From assembly GCA_045615505.1 (NCBI GenBank), contig JAZLEZ010000040.1, positions 1 to 31,431 on the forward strand: 31,431 nucleotides of DNA, given 5' to 3'. The position numbers and the translations under genes are program-made. The notes under the pieces are model-generated. The model searched no databases. It was not told where the DNA came from and saw nothing but the letters and a program-made list of their open reading frames with translations. This DNA comes from JAZLEZ01 sp045615505. Its GTDB lineage: Bacteria > Spirochaetota > Spirochaetia > Sphaerochaetales > Sphaerochaetaceae. Below are positions 16,540-24,684 of the stretch, piece by piece (within the stretch, counting starts at the first letter, position 1; every line of letters begins with the position of its first letter).

Positions 16540-16565
16540 CCACAGAGCACCGAAATGCCCTGTGG
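16540..16565 (-). promoter_or_regulatory. Intercistronic hairpin between dppA and dppB
   Basis: On the minus strand CCACAG/CTGTGG and an inner GCA/TGC make a stem followed by GGTTTTAAT. The U tract is short, so it may be a partial terminator or an RNA-stabilising structure that keeps dppA mRNA more abundant than the permease genes. The abundance effect is an inference. Confidence 0.6.
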
Positions 16566-16589
16566 TATGAGGATTAATCAATAATTGAA

Positions 16590-18224
16590 TTATTTTTCAG
16601 GAACAGCAATAAATCTGTAGTCGTGCTTTGCATCCGGCTTCCAGATTGCTCCTGCAAGACCCTTCTTTACACCGATATTGATGTAAGATGTACAGATAGG
16701 AATCATAGGACATACTTCATCGAGATAATTCTCTGCATCATAGTACATCTGTTTTCTCTTTTCAGGATCTGTTTCAACAAGTGCCTTATCAATCATTTCA
16801 TTGAACTTGGCATCTTTCATGTTAGGTCTGTTGGAACCGTTCTTCTTGAGAGTTCCGTCTGCCTGAAGTGTTGAACCGCACTGATTTCTGAGTGTATAGT
16901 CTGTTCCGAGATCATCTGTGAACTGATAGATACACATTTCATAATCAAGAGCTGCATCATTGAGTGAGCCCTTAAGTGAAGCTGTTTCTCTTTCATCAAG
17001 AACGATATTGATACCGGCCTGAGCACATGCATTCTGGAAAATAAGAGCCATTGTCTTCTTGAATTCCTTATCAACCATAATCTTGAATGTAAGCTGACCC
17101 GGCTTATAACCTGAAAGCTTCAGTTCTTCTTTTGCTTTTTCAATATTGTATTCGTAAACATGAATATCAGGATTGAGACCGAACTGTCCGCGGTTAATGT
17201 AGTTGTTATGGACTGTTCCGAGACCGTCCTTTCCGCCGAGAACCATAGCTTCCTTATCTGCACAGTAAGCAAGAGCCTTTCTTACATGAACATTATTGAG
17301 ACCCGGCTTTTCCATCTGCATAGGGATGTAAAGAAGAACTACATCAGGAGTCTGAACGAGTTCAAGATTTCCGTCAGCCTTGATTCTCTCGAGGTCTGTT
17401 GTTGAAGGATCGATACATACATCGATTTCACCTGTCTGCAGAGCAATAAGTCTTGTTGAAGCTTCCTTGTAGAGCTTGAAAATGATTTTCTTTGAAGGCG
17501 CCGGACCCTTTCTGTAGTTATCGTATCTTACGAAAGAAACGAAATCACCCGGTTTCCATTCTTCAAGAGCAAACATTCCGGAACCGAGGTAAGGCCCCTT
17601 GTTCGGATCCTTTGTGCATGCAGCTTCTGACATAATTGACATACCGCCGTGAGCCATGAGTGTAATCCAGTCCTGATTAGCCTTTGAAAGTACAACTTCC
17701 ACATGTGTGTCATCAAGAACTGTTACAGACTTGACATCTGCAACCTTCTGAGATGCAAATGATGATGTTTTAGCCTTGTCGTATGTGTACTTTACATCTG
17801 CGGCTGTAAGCTTCGAACCATCGGTAAATGTTGCATCAGCAGGAAGTGTGAATACATATGTGCATCCGTCTTCTGAAACTGTCCAGCTTTCTGCAAGACC
17901 CGGAATTACCTGATTTGTATCAGGGTCAACATTGACAAGTCTTTCGTGTGTAAGATAGAAAGCCATCATGTTGGCATCTGTGTTAGATCCCTGAGGATCA
18001 AGTGTTGTAACATCATTTGCAACACCGATGACAACTGTGTCCTTATACTTTACATCTTTGCTGATTTCGGCTGACTTTACATTTCCGGCTTCTGTTGATG
18101 TACCTGCAGACTGTGTAGGTGCAGCAGTTGAAGAAGCTGTAGAAGCGTTCTTATTTCCACCACAGGAAACAAGAAGAGCACAAGCAAGAACAAGTACTGA
18201 AAGTACTAGTGTGAGTTTCTTCAT
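16590..18224 (-). CDS. dppA: Di/oligopeptide-binding lipoprotein (SBP_5 family)
   Basis: 544 aa. The signal peptide ends at lipobox LLVSC (Cys21), then a Ser/Thr/Ala-rich linker (~24-48) and the family 5 solute-binding fold: DVTTLDPQG near 70, YTYDKAKT, and the PNKGPYLGSGMF segment before the strand that contacts ligand. Family 5 proteins bind peptides or nickel/haem; a peptide role is favoured by the complete dppBCDF set downstream. The ATG has AAGGAG six bases upstream. Its 5' region is shared with the divergent MFS gene. Confidence 0.92.
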   Translation of the reverse strand: MKKLTLVLSVLVLACALLVSCGGNKNASTASSTAAPTQSAGTSTEAGNVKSAEISKDVKYKDTVVIGVANDVTTLDPQGSNTDANMMAFYLTHERLVNVDPDTNQVIPGLAESWTVSEDGCTYVFTLPADATFTDGSKLTAADVKYTYDKAKTSSFASQKVADVKSVTVLDDTHVEVVLSKANQDWITLMAHGGMSIMSEAACTKDPNKGPYLGSGMFALEEWKPGDFVSFVRYDNYRKGPAPSKKIIFKLYKEASTRLIALQTGEIDVCIDPSTTDLERIKADGNLELVQTPDVVLLYIPMQMEKPGLNNVHVRKALAYCADKEAMVLGGKDGLGTVHNNYINRGQFGLNPDIHVYEYNIEKAKEELKLSGYKPGQLTFKIMVDKEFKKTMALIFQNACAQAGINIVLDERETASLKGSLNDAALDYEMCIYQFTDDLGTDYTLRNQCGSTLQADGTLKKNGSNRPNMKDAKFNEMIDKALVETDPEKRKQMYYDAENYLDEVCPMIPICTSYINIGVKKGLAGAIWKPDAKHDYRFIAVPEK

Positions 18225-18257
18225 TTTTTTCTCCTTAAATGAATTTTTATGGATGAA

Positions 18258-18310
18258 TAAACACCCAAACTTTTTTTTAGTTTAGCATATACTATGTGGA
18301 TAGATAAATA
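18258..18310 (-). promoter_or_regulatory. Probable dppA promoter region
   Basis: The minus strand shows TTATCT, 17 bases, then TAAACT about 55 bases before the dppA ATG. The -35 match is weak, so this is a candidate only. The transcript start would be followed by an AAACT/AGTTT inverted repeat around an A tract. Confidence 0.35.
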
Positions 18311-18336
18311 AAAAAAGATTCGATAATATCGGAACT

Positions 18337-19584
18337 ATGGTTAAAAGAAACAAAACAAATTATGTTCTTGTATTATTCTTTATTGCATATACAATTACTG
18401 CCTTTTTCAAAATTTCCGCCAATATTGTCATTCCTATTTTTCAGGACAGATTCGCAATTTCTTCATCATTTGCAGGGCTTATTTCCGGAATGTATTACCT
18501 TCCTTATGCTTTTCAACAGCTTCTTGCTTCCCCATTATCTTACAAGTTCGGAGCAACTAAAGTAGTTGCCGCAGGGTTCATTATTGCAGCATCCGGTTCA
18601 TTGCTCTTTGCATTTGCATCCAATGCGTATATGGTTATGGCAGGCAGATTCCTTGTCGGAGTAGGGGTCGGTCCTGTGTTCATATCAATAATCCAATACC
18701 TTACTGAAAACTTCAAAGGAAGAGAATTTGCACTTTATACAGGTCTTGCCGTTACTTTCAGCGGGCTTGGACAGGCTGTTGCATCAGCTCCACTGAAAAT
18801 CTTCATTCAGAATTACGGAATCAAAAATGTATTCGTTTTTCTCTCGTGCCTGATGGTAACTGTATCTGCGGTATTGTATTTTTCCGGAAACAGAACAAAG
18901 AGCAGTCGGAATACAACATCGCCAGATATTTTCAAACAGATAAAAGCCACATGCAAAGCTGTAATAAAAAGCCCTGTTCTCATCCTCATTACTTTGAGCT
19001 GGATATTCTATAATTCAATCCAACATTCTTATCAAGGGCTTTGGAGTGCAAAGTGGATGACTTATGCATTCCCGAACAGAACACAGTTTTCCGGAATGAG
19101 TGCTACTATGGTTAGTCTTGGTTTGATGTTCGGAACATTTTTTTCGGAAAGAATAAAACCCAAATCAATGTCAAGATTGACCAGCACTATTACAAGTGAA
19201 TACTTCTTTGCTATCAGTGCACTTGCAGTATCATTTATGCATCTGACTTCCGTTATAATCTGTCTTGTCTTTGATTTCATACTGGGTTTTTCGGTCGGAG
19301 ATATTTGCATACAACAGACATCTTATGTCAGAGAAATTTCTGATGACAGTATTTCATCTTCAATAACAGGGTTTATGAACTTCTGTTCCAGTATCGGAAC
19401 TTTATTCTTTCAATGGATGACAGGTTTATCAGTTGATATCCTTTTATTAAAAGAAGTTAATCCGAAGTCTGCGTATCTGACAACATTCCTTATTTTTGCA
19501 GCTCTGAATCTAATTGTCACCCTATTCTGCACAAGGGCACAAAAGTCAAAGAGGTACTTTCAAAACTGCCTTCATAAATCTTGA
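18337..19584 (+). CDS. Major facilitator superfamily transporter
   Basis: 415 aa with about 12 membrane helices. The first helix begins at residue ~9. The loop between helices 2 and 3 (SPLSYKFGATK) is the position of the MFS signature, and GRFLVGVGVGPVF is a helix 4 motif. A longer basic loop at ~190-205 divides the halves. The substrate is not predictable. There is no real Shine-Dalgarno: GATAAT (18322-18327) is nine bases before the ATG, so this may be another short-leader or leaderless gene, though its -35 is poor. Confidence 0.85.
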   Translation: MVKRNKTNYVLVLFFIAYTITAFFKISANIVIPIFQDRFAISSSFAGLISGMYYLPYAFQQLLASPLSYKFGATKVVAAGFIIAASGSLLFAFASNAYMVMAGRFLVGVGVGPVFISIIQYLTENFKGREFALYTGLAVTFSGLGQAVASAPLKIFIQNYGIKNVFVFLSCLMVTVSAVLYFSGNRTKSSRNTTSPDIFKQIKATCKAVIKSPVLILITLSWIFYNSIQHSYQGLWSAKWMTYAFPNRTQFSGMSATMVSLGLMFGTFFSERIKPKSMSRLTSTITSEYFFAISALAVSFMHLTSVIICLVFDFILGFSVGDICIQQTSYVREISDDSISSSITGFMNFCSSIGTLFFQWMTGLSVDILLLKEVNPKSAYLTTFLIFAALNLIVTLFCTRAQKSKRYFQNCLHKS

Positions 19585-19670
19585 ATTTGCCTTTGCGTTT
19601 AAAAACACATTTTTTACACAAAATCAAAAATGGTTTTCTCTTCACAAATATCAGTTTTGAAAATACCTCC

Positions 19671-19704
19671 AAAATAAAAGCAGCCGGAAAGCTGCTTTTA
19701 TTTT
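19671..19704. terminator. Bidirectional intrinsic terminator
   Basis: A 14-base-pair perfect hairpin: AAAATAAAAGCAGC (19671-19684), loop CGGAAA, and its complement to 19704. It serves the MFS gene and the convergent ABC operon; the ABC ATPase stop codon lies inside the stem. Confidence 0.9.
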
Positions 19705-20477
19705 GTAAGTAACATAGCATCATTTGCAACGGAAAACATTTTCATCAAATCATTCACTGACAGACTTTGTTTTTCCTTGTCTTTGACATCAAGAATGATT
19801 TTACCGTTATCCATCATTATCAGTCTGTTCCCGTACTCCAAAGCATCCTTCATATTATGTGTAATCATCAATGTAGTAAGATTATTGTCACAAACAGCTT
19901 TCTGAGTCATCTTCAGAACTTTCGATGCAGTTTTCGGATCCAGAGCTGCAGTGTGTTCATCAAGAAGAAGTACTTCCGGCTTTTTAATTACTGCCATCAG
20001 CAGTGTCAATGCCTGTCTCTGCCCACCTGAAAGAAGATAAACCTTATTATCCAATCTGTCTTCCAGTCCCAAATCGAACATTTTCAGTTGCCTTCTGTAT
20101 TCTTCTCTTTCCTGTTCGCTAATTCCCCAAACAAGTCCCCTTTTTTGTCCTCTTCTGATAGCCAGTGCCAGATTTTCTTCAATCAGCATTGAAGGACATG
20201 TTCCCATCATAGGATCCTGAAAAACCCTTCCGAATATTGATGCACGCCTGAAATCGGGCAAGTTTGTAATATCCTTGCCGTTGGACAGAATACTTCCTTC
20301 ATCTGCAGGATAAACTCCAGCTATACAGTTGAGCATCGTTGATTTTCCGGCTCCGTTTCCGCCTATAACAGTAACAAAATCTCCGTCGTTCAAAGTAAGA
20401 TTTATTCCGTTCAGCGCTACTCTTTCATTAACGGTTCCCGGATTGAATACTTTTTTCAGGTTCTTTACTTCAAGCAT
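19698..20477 (-). CDS. ABC transporter ATP-binding protein (TrpZ-like, COG1101 type)
   Basis: ATPase of a three-gene importer, 259 aa. Walker A is GGNGAGKST (39-47), the Q loop lies in GRVFQDPMMGTCPSM, the signature is LSGGQRQ, and Walker B is VLLLDEHTAALDP with the His common in this subfamily. It overlaps the permease gene by eight bases. Together the trio resembles TrpXYZ systems that are often under aromatic amino-acid control in Firmicutes. The family is recognised from the sequence pattern. Confidence 0.88.
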   Translation of the reverse strand: MLEVKNLKKVFNPGTVNERVALNGINLTLNDGDFVTVIGGNGAGKSTMLNCIAGVYPADEGSILSNGKDITNLPDFRRASIFGRVFQDPMMGTCPSMLIEENLALAIRRGQKRGLVWGISEQEREEYRRQLKMFDLGLEDRLDNKVYLLSGGQRQALTLLMAVIKKPEVLLLDEHTAALDPKTASKVLKMTQKAVCDNNLTTLMITHNMKDALEYGNRLIMMDNGKIILDVKDKEKQSLSVNDLMKMFSVANDAMLLTK

Positions 20478-21384
20478 GCATTACCCCCTTTTTAATATTC
20501 GGAAGTGCAAGAAACAAAGCTACAATCAAGGCTGAAATCAATTTCAAATCGTTGGTATTCAGACCAAGTTGCAGTGTTAACTGAAGTACCAGATAATAAA
20601 CGACGGAACCTATAACTACACTTAATAGCATCAATGCAAAATTTCTGAAGATGTTTTTTAATAGAGTTTCTCCTATGATTACTGCAGCCAGACCGATTAC
20701 AATAGCACCTCTACCCATATTTACATCTGCAGACCCCTGATATTGAACAAGCAATGCTCCTGATAATGCCACCAAGCCGTTTGCAATCATAAAACCTATG
20801 ATTATATTTGCTTCGGTATTGATTCCCTGAGCCCTTGCCATTGCAGCATTTCCTCCCGTAGCCCTGATAGAACAACCTTTTTCAGTTCCGAAGAACCAGT
20901 ACATAATCAAAATTATTGCAACTGTACTCAACATCAGCAGAGGCAGAGGATTCTTCAAAAGAGAAGTATCTCTCACAAAACGCTGTGATACTACCAGCTT
21001 GTATTTGTCAACACTTATGGGTTGATTTGATTTTCCTCCCAGTATTCTGAGATTTACGGAATACAGAGCCAATTGAGTAAGAATACCGGAAAGAATTGCC
21101 GGGATTTTACACTTAGTATGAAGCATTGCGGTAACAAATCCCGCAACAGCACCTACAAGTGCTGCAATCATTACAGCAATTCCTGCAGACATACCGTGTC
21201 TTATCAACATCACACACACTGCTCCTCCGGTTGCAATCGATCCGTCAACTGTAAGATCTGAGATATTCATAATTCTGAATGTCACATAAACTCCCAAAGC
21301 CATAATTCCCCAGATTATTCCCTGAGCTAAAGCACCGGGAAGTGAATTAATGAACGGAATAATAAATCTCATACATACTCTCAC
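20470..21384 (-). CDS. ABC transporter permease (TrpY-like, COG4120 type)
   Basis: 304 aa, about eight or nine membrane helices, BPD_transp_2-like. MNISDLTVDGS and RATGGNAAMARAQGIN are characteristic segments; the latter is the coupling loop to the ATPase. The start is taken as GTG 21384, whose GTGA overlaps the stop of the binding-protein gene. An in-frame ATG at 21372 with a weak GTGAGAG ahead of it is an alternative. Confidence 0.87.
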   Translation of the reverse strand: MRVCMRFIIPFINSLPGALAQGIIWGIMALGVYVTFRIMNISDLTVDGSIATGGAVCVMLIRHGMSAGIAVMIAALVGAVAGFVTAMLHTKCKIPAILSGILTQLALYSVNLRILGGKSNQPISVDKYKLVVSQRFVRDTSLLKNPLPLLMLSTVAIILIMYWFFGTEKGCSIRATGGNAAMARAQGINTEANIIIGFMIANGLVALSGALLVQYQGSADVNMGRGAIVIGLAAVIIGETLLKNIFRNFALMLLSVVIGSVVYYLVLQLTLQLGLNTNDLKLISALIVALFLALPNIKKGVMHA

Positions 21385-22337
21385 TGAATTGCAGTGTATC
21401 CAGCCTTAGGTGAAATACCGTATATTTTACACATTTCAGCATTGTACATTTTTGTTGCTGGAGCAAATTCTACAGGCATCTTTGAAACATCAGCCCCTTC
21501 TGAAAGAATTTTTGCTGCCATCTTTCCGGTAGCCGTTCCGAGATCGTAGTAATCAATAGACAGTGTTGCAATTCCGCAACCAGAACAAAGATTTGCTTCA
21601 CCCGCAATAACAGGAGTCTTTGATGCAATGACAATATTCGCAATAGCTTCGGAATTCGATGCAGCAGTATTATCCGTAGGAATGTATATCACATCACAGG
21701 AATCGCAGGCTTTCTGAGTTACGGATGTTATATCATTTGTATCGGTAAATGAGAATCTTGTTGTCTTAACATTCAATTCAGCAAAGTATTTTTCTATTTC
21801 CTCAATTTGGAAGATGCTGTTTGCTTCGTTGCTGCAGTACAGAAGTCCGACTGTTTTTGCTGACGGGAACCAGTCTTTGAGAATCTGAGCCTGCTCTTTG
21901 AGAGAAGCAAGATCACTTGTTCCGCTGACATTTGTTCCTACTGTTCCGTTCCACGAATCAAGTTCAAGGGCCACAGCATAATGGGTAATTGATGTTCCCA
22001 AAACAGGAATTGTTGATGTTGCAGATGCTGCAGCCTGAAGAGGAGCAGTTGCATTTGCCAAAATGAGGTCAACATTCTTTGACACAAATCCGTTGATGAT
22101 TGTAGAACAGTTGTACATTTCTCCTGAAGCATTCTGTTCATCAAAAACAACTTTCTCTCCGAGTTCTGCCTTCAAAGCATCCTTAAAACCCTGAGTTGCT
22201 GCATCCAAAGCAGGATGCTGAACCAACTGGCAGATACCTACCGTAAATTTTCCGTCAGATGTTTCTGCGGAACCTGTTGCAAACATAAATGATGTTGCAA
22301 AAATCAAAACAAGCGTAAAACACAGTAGTTTTTTCAT
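21381..22337 (-). CDS. ABC transporter substrate-binding protein (TrpX-like, COG2984 type)
   Basis: 318 aa. A Sec signal (MKKLLCFTLVLIFATSFMFA) precedes a periplasmic-binding fold with two lobes. The segments IPVLGTSITHY, GTSDLASLKEQ and KTVGLLYCSNEANS are typical of the family that includes TrpX. The Tyr-rich leader peptide upstream points to tyrosine or another aromatic amino acid as ligand; cysteine cannot be excluded. The ATG has AAAGGAG ahead of it, immediately after an attenuator. Confidence 0.87.
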   Translation of the reverse strand: MKKLLCFTLVLIFATSFMFATGSAETSDGKFTVGICQLVQHPALDAATQGFKDALKAELGEKVVFDEQNASGEMYNCSTIINGFVSKNVDLILANATAPLQAAASATSTIPVLGTSITHYAVALELDSWNGTVGTNVSGTSDLASLKEQAQILKDWFPSAKTVGLLYCSNEANSIFQIEEIEKYFAELNVKTTRFSFTDTNDITSVTQKACDSCDVIYIPTDNTAASNSEAIANIVIASKTPVIAGEANLCSGCGIATLSIDYYDLGTATGKMAAKILSEGADVSKMPVEFAPATKMYNAEMCKIYGISPKAGYTAIQ

Positions 22338-22358
22338 CTTACTACACTCCTTTCTTAC

Positions 22359-22392
22359 AAAAAAAACGGTTCAGTTTTGAACTGAACCGTTT
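22359..22392 (-). terminator. Attenuator terminator of the TrpXYZ-like operon
   Basis: On the minus strand AAACGGTTCAGT (22392-22381), loop TCAAA and ACTGAACCGTTT are followed by a T8 tract. It sits between the operon promoter and the Shine-Dalgarno of the first gene. Its 5' arm can instead pair with an upstream segment (see the leader region entry). Confidence 0.88.
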
Positions 22393-22480
22393 ATAATCAA
22401 CTTCGTTTATTATCGGTGTCCGAAAACTGAAACAGGCATTGAGTCACAATAATAGCAGTAATTTCCTGAAAACTGTTTCA
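22387..22480 (-). promoter_or_regulatory. Alternative RNA structures of the amino-acid attenuator
   Basis: Segment 1 TGAAACAG (22480-22473) is perfectly complementary to segment 2 CTGTTTCA (22435-22428); the Tyr/Cys codons lie in the loop. Segment 2 can instead pair as CTGTTT with AAACGG (22392-22387), the 5' arm of the terminator. A further ACCG-ATAAT/ATTAT-AAA-CGGT pairing would also sequester that arm. These are the 1:2, 2:3 and 3:4 choices of trp-type attenuation. The pairings are seen; the switching is inferred. Confidence 0.65.
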
Positions 22481-22481
22481 T
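22410..22481 (-). CDS. Putative leader peptide with Tyr/Cys control codons (23 aa)
   Basis: ATG 22481 to TAA 22412-22410. Codons 7-13 read Asn-Tyr-Cys-Tyr-Tyr-Cys-Asp, so five of seven are Tyr or Cys (TAC, TGC, TAT, TAT, TGT). GGAGACGGAGA supplies a Shine-Dalgarno directly before the ATG. A second in-frame stop follows. Length, position and biased codons fit a ribosome-sensing attenuator leader. Confidence 0.75.
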   Translation of the reverse strand: MKQFSGNYCYYCDSMPVSVFGHR

Positions 22482-22503
22482 TCTCCGTCTCCGATTTACC
22501 AAG

Positions 22504-22533
22504 ATTTTAATTTAGTTATATCCGTAATGTCAA
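22504..22533 (-). promoter_or_regulatory. Promoter of the TrpXYZ-like operon
   Basis: On the minus strand a consensus -35 TTGACA (22533-22528), an 18-base spacer and -10 TAAAAT (22509-22504). The start would be near 22497, giving a short 5' leader before the leader peptide. It begins 15 bases after the rubrerythrin stop, with no terminator between. Confidence 0.8.
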
Positions 22534-22547
22534 CATATATATGACAA

Positions 22548-23084
22548 TTAATAGTTTTCTGCGTGAACCTCAAAATAACTTTGAGGATGTTTGCAGGCAG
22601 GACATACTTCCGGAGCTTTAGTTCCTACAATAATATGACCGCAGTTTCTGCATTCCCATACTTTGATTTCGCTCTTGGCAAAAACTTCCTGTGCTTCAAC
22701 ATTGTGAAGAAGGGCTCTGTATCTTTCTTCATGATGTTTTTCAATTGCTGCAACGAGGCGGAATCTTACGGCAAGTTCCTTGAAACCTTCTTCCTCAGCT
22801 GTTTTTGCAAAGCCTTCGTACATGTCTGTCCATTCATAGTTTTCACCATCTGCAGCAGCCTTAAGATTCTCCGCAGTATCTCCTATTCCCTCAAGTTCTT
22901 TGAACCAGAGTTTTGGATGTTCTTTTTCATTTTCGGCAGTCTTTTCAAAAAGAGCTGCAATCTGTTCATAACCTTCTTTTTTGGCTTTTGAGGCAAAGTA
23001 GTTGTATTTGTTTCTTGCCTGACTCTCACCTGCAAAGGCAGCCCAAAGGTTTTTTTCTGTCTGAGTTCCTGAATATTTGCTCAT
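22548..23084 (-). CDS. rbr: Rubrerythrin
   Basis: Cytoplasmic non-haem iron peroxidase that protects anaerobes from hydrogen peroxide. 178 aa. The diiron four-helix bundle has Glu20, Glu53 and His56 in the first half and EKHHEERY near 115 in the second. The C-terminal rubredoxin-like iron site uses Cys145, Cys148, Cys161 and Cys164. AAGGAG precedes the ATG by seven bases. It diverges from the AEC transporter. Confidence 0.96.
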   Translation of the reverse strand: MSKYSGTQTEKNLWAAFAGESQARNKYNYFASKAKKEGYEQIAALFEKTAENEKEHPKLWFKELEGIGDTAENLKAAADGENYEWTDMYEGFAKTAEEEGFKELAVRFRLVAAIEKHHEERYRALLHNVEAQEVFAKSEIKVWECRNCGHIIVGTKAPEVCPACKHPQSYFEVHAENY

Positions 23085-23178
23085 ATAAATCTCCTTATGA
23101 GTATAAATTGTGTTGAAAACCCCAAAAAGTCAATAATTACCATTGCAAACTTCATTGATAATCTGAATCATTCGAATA

Positions 23179-23207
23179 TTCAATAAAGTACATTATTGGA
23201 GTATCAT
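23179..23207 (+). promoter_or_regulatory. Promoter of the AEC transporter gene with palindrome in the spacer
   Basis: TTCAAT (23179-23184), 17 bases, then TATCAT (23202-23207), seven bases before the ATG at 23215. The near-perfect palindrome CAATAAAGTACATTATTG (23181-23198; half sites match at eight of nine positions) fills the space between the two boxes, the classical place for a repressor site. Confidence 0.45.
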
Positions 23208-23214
23208 ACGCATT

Positions 23215-24138
23215 ATGATTTACAAAATAACGGAAATGCTTTTTCCAATTCTTCTTGCTTTTGTTATAGGAAACAGTGCCAGAGTCCGCGGCTGGATGGA
23301 TGACAAGGGTTGTGAAACTGTAAAAACCCTCATTACACGAATCATTTTGCCTGTCACTCTTTTCAATGCGATGCTGTTTTCCGATTATTCTTCAAATACA
23401 ATTGTACTGATTGTAACAACATTCTTTATATTTGCATCGATTTTTGTCTGCAGTTGCATTTTAAGCAGAATTCTTCCGAACCGAAAAAAGTACTTTCCTT
23501 TTGCAATCTCATCTTGGGAATGCGGAAGCCTCGGAGTTCCGCTGACGGCTATGTTGTTAGGGCAAAGTATGGTAGGAAAAATTGCAGTCATGGATTTCGG
23601 ACAGGCAATTTTTCTTTTTGCAATACAGATTCCTCTTCTTCAGGCCACGGAAGGCGGAAAACCCAGTGCCGGGAAAATGCTCAAACTTGTTTTTTCCTCA
23701 CAATCTTTTGATGCAATCATCCTAGGTGCATTACTTGGGATATGCGGTTTTGCATCCGTACTGTCCTCAAGTGCCTGGATTCATTCATATACCACACTGG
23801 TAAACTCAATAACAGGCTCACTTGGATTTCTGATTATGTTTACCATAGGATACGGATTCGAACTCAAACGCGAACTTATGAAAGATGTAATGATTACAGT
23901 ACTCATCAGAATTGTTCTGTTTTCACTGGGGTGTTTTGTATTATCAACTATCGTTTTCAGGTTCATTGACTTCAACCGTGATTTGATGAAAGTTTTCATA
24001 ATAGGTTTTTCTCTTCCGACTTCATTCGGAATCGTTTCATTCGGCAAATTTGAAGGAAACAGAGATTATGTTTCGGGAATCATATCCGTATCAACTCTTA
24101 TCTGTCTGATAGTGTTTATACTGCTCGTCTTATTCTGA
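23215..24138 (+). CDS. AEC (auxin efflux carrier) family transporter
   Basis: 307 aa, about ten membrane helices in two inverted halves. ILPVTLFNAML in the first half and SLPTSFGIVSFGKFEG in the second are the conserved helix-break regions of AEC proteins. Bacterial members move malonate, malate or other organic anions; the substrate is not known here. GGAG at 23198-23201 is 13 bases from the ATG, too far for a good ribosome site. With TATCAT seven bases away, the mRNA is probably leaderless. Confidence 0.85.
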   Translation: MIYKITEMLFPILLAFVIGNSARVRGWMDDKGCETVKTLITRIILPVTLFNAMLFSDYSSNTIVLIVTTFFIFASIFVCSCILSRILPNRKKYFPFAISSWECGSLGVPLTAMLLGQSMVGKIAVMDFGQAIFLFAIQIPLLQATEGGKPSAGKMLKLVFSSQSFDAIILGALLGICGFASVLSSSAWIHSYTTLVNSITGSLGFLIMFTIGYGFELKRELMKDVMITVLIRIVLFSLGCFVLSTIVFRFIDFNRDLMKVFIIGFSLPTSFGIVSFGKFEGNRDYVSGIISVSTLICLIVFILLVLF

Positions 24139-24147
24139 AATCTGTAT

Positions 24148-24153
24148 TACAAT
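24148..24153 (+). promoter_or_regulatory. Candidate -10 box for the cysteine hydrolase gene
   Basis: TACAAT lies six bases before the ATG at 24160 and ten bases after the AEC stop. No convincing -35 is visible. No Shine-Dalgarno is present either, so a leaderless start is possible. Confidence 0.35.
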
Positions 24154-24159
24154 AGAAGT

Positions 24160-24684
24160 ATGGAAAAAGTTTTAGTTGTAACGGACATGCAGAATGATTT
24201 CATCGACGGTGCATTGGGAACACCCGAAGCTGTAAGAATTGTTCCGGCGGTATTGAATAAAATCAGGGAATTCGACGGCACAGTCCTATTTACCCGTGAT
24301 ACGCATTTTGAGAATTACCTTGAGACACAGGAAGGGAGAAATCTTCCTGTCCCTCACTGCATTAAAGGAACACCGGGTTGGAAAATCAGAAAAGAACTTG
24401 ATGAACTCAGAACAACAGAACCAATAGACAAGATAACATTCGGTTCTTCTGAACTTATTGAAGTACTTGAAAAAATCAACGGGAAGACGCCTATTGAAAG
24501 CATTACTTTTATAGGACTGTGCACGGATATCTGTGTTATTTCCAATGTATTTGTTACAAAAGCATTTTTCCCGGATATCCCGTTGATTGTGGATGCACAA
24601 TGTTGCGCGGGAGTATCTCTTCAAACTCATAATAATGCACTTGAAGCCATGAAAGTCTGTCAGGTAAAAATAGAAAACGGCTGA
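24160..24684 (+). CDS. Isochorismatase-like cysteine hydrolase (nicotinamidase-related)
   Basis: 174 aa. The catalytic triad of the superfamily is Asp9 (TDMQNDF), Lys91 (DKITFGS) and Cys125 (TDICV). Asp47 and His49 (RDTH) with His66 (VPHC) match the metal site of nicotinamidases, which hydrolyse nicotinamide in NAD salvage. At this length pyrazinamidase/nicotinamidase is the best guess, but other amidases share the pattern. Its stop overlaps the next start (TGATG), so it is probably co-translated with the metal ABC genes. Confidence 0.82.
   Translation: MEKVLVVTDMQNDFIDGALGTPEAVRIVPAVLNKIREFDGTVLFTRDTHFENYLETQEGRNLPVPHCIKGTPGWKIRKELDELRTTEPIDKITFGSSELIEVLEKINGKTPIESITFIGLCTDICVISNVFVTKAFFPDIPLIVDAQCCAGVSLQTHNNALEAMKVCQVKIENG

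Noticed and set aside
22393..22500. T-box riboswitch upstream of the TrpXYZ-like operon
   Set aside because: No T-box consensus or specifier architecture; a leader peptide with biased codons explains the region.
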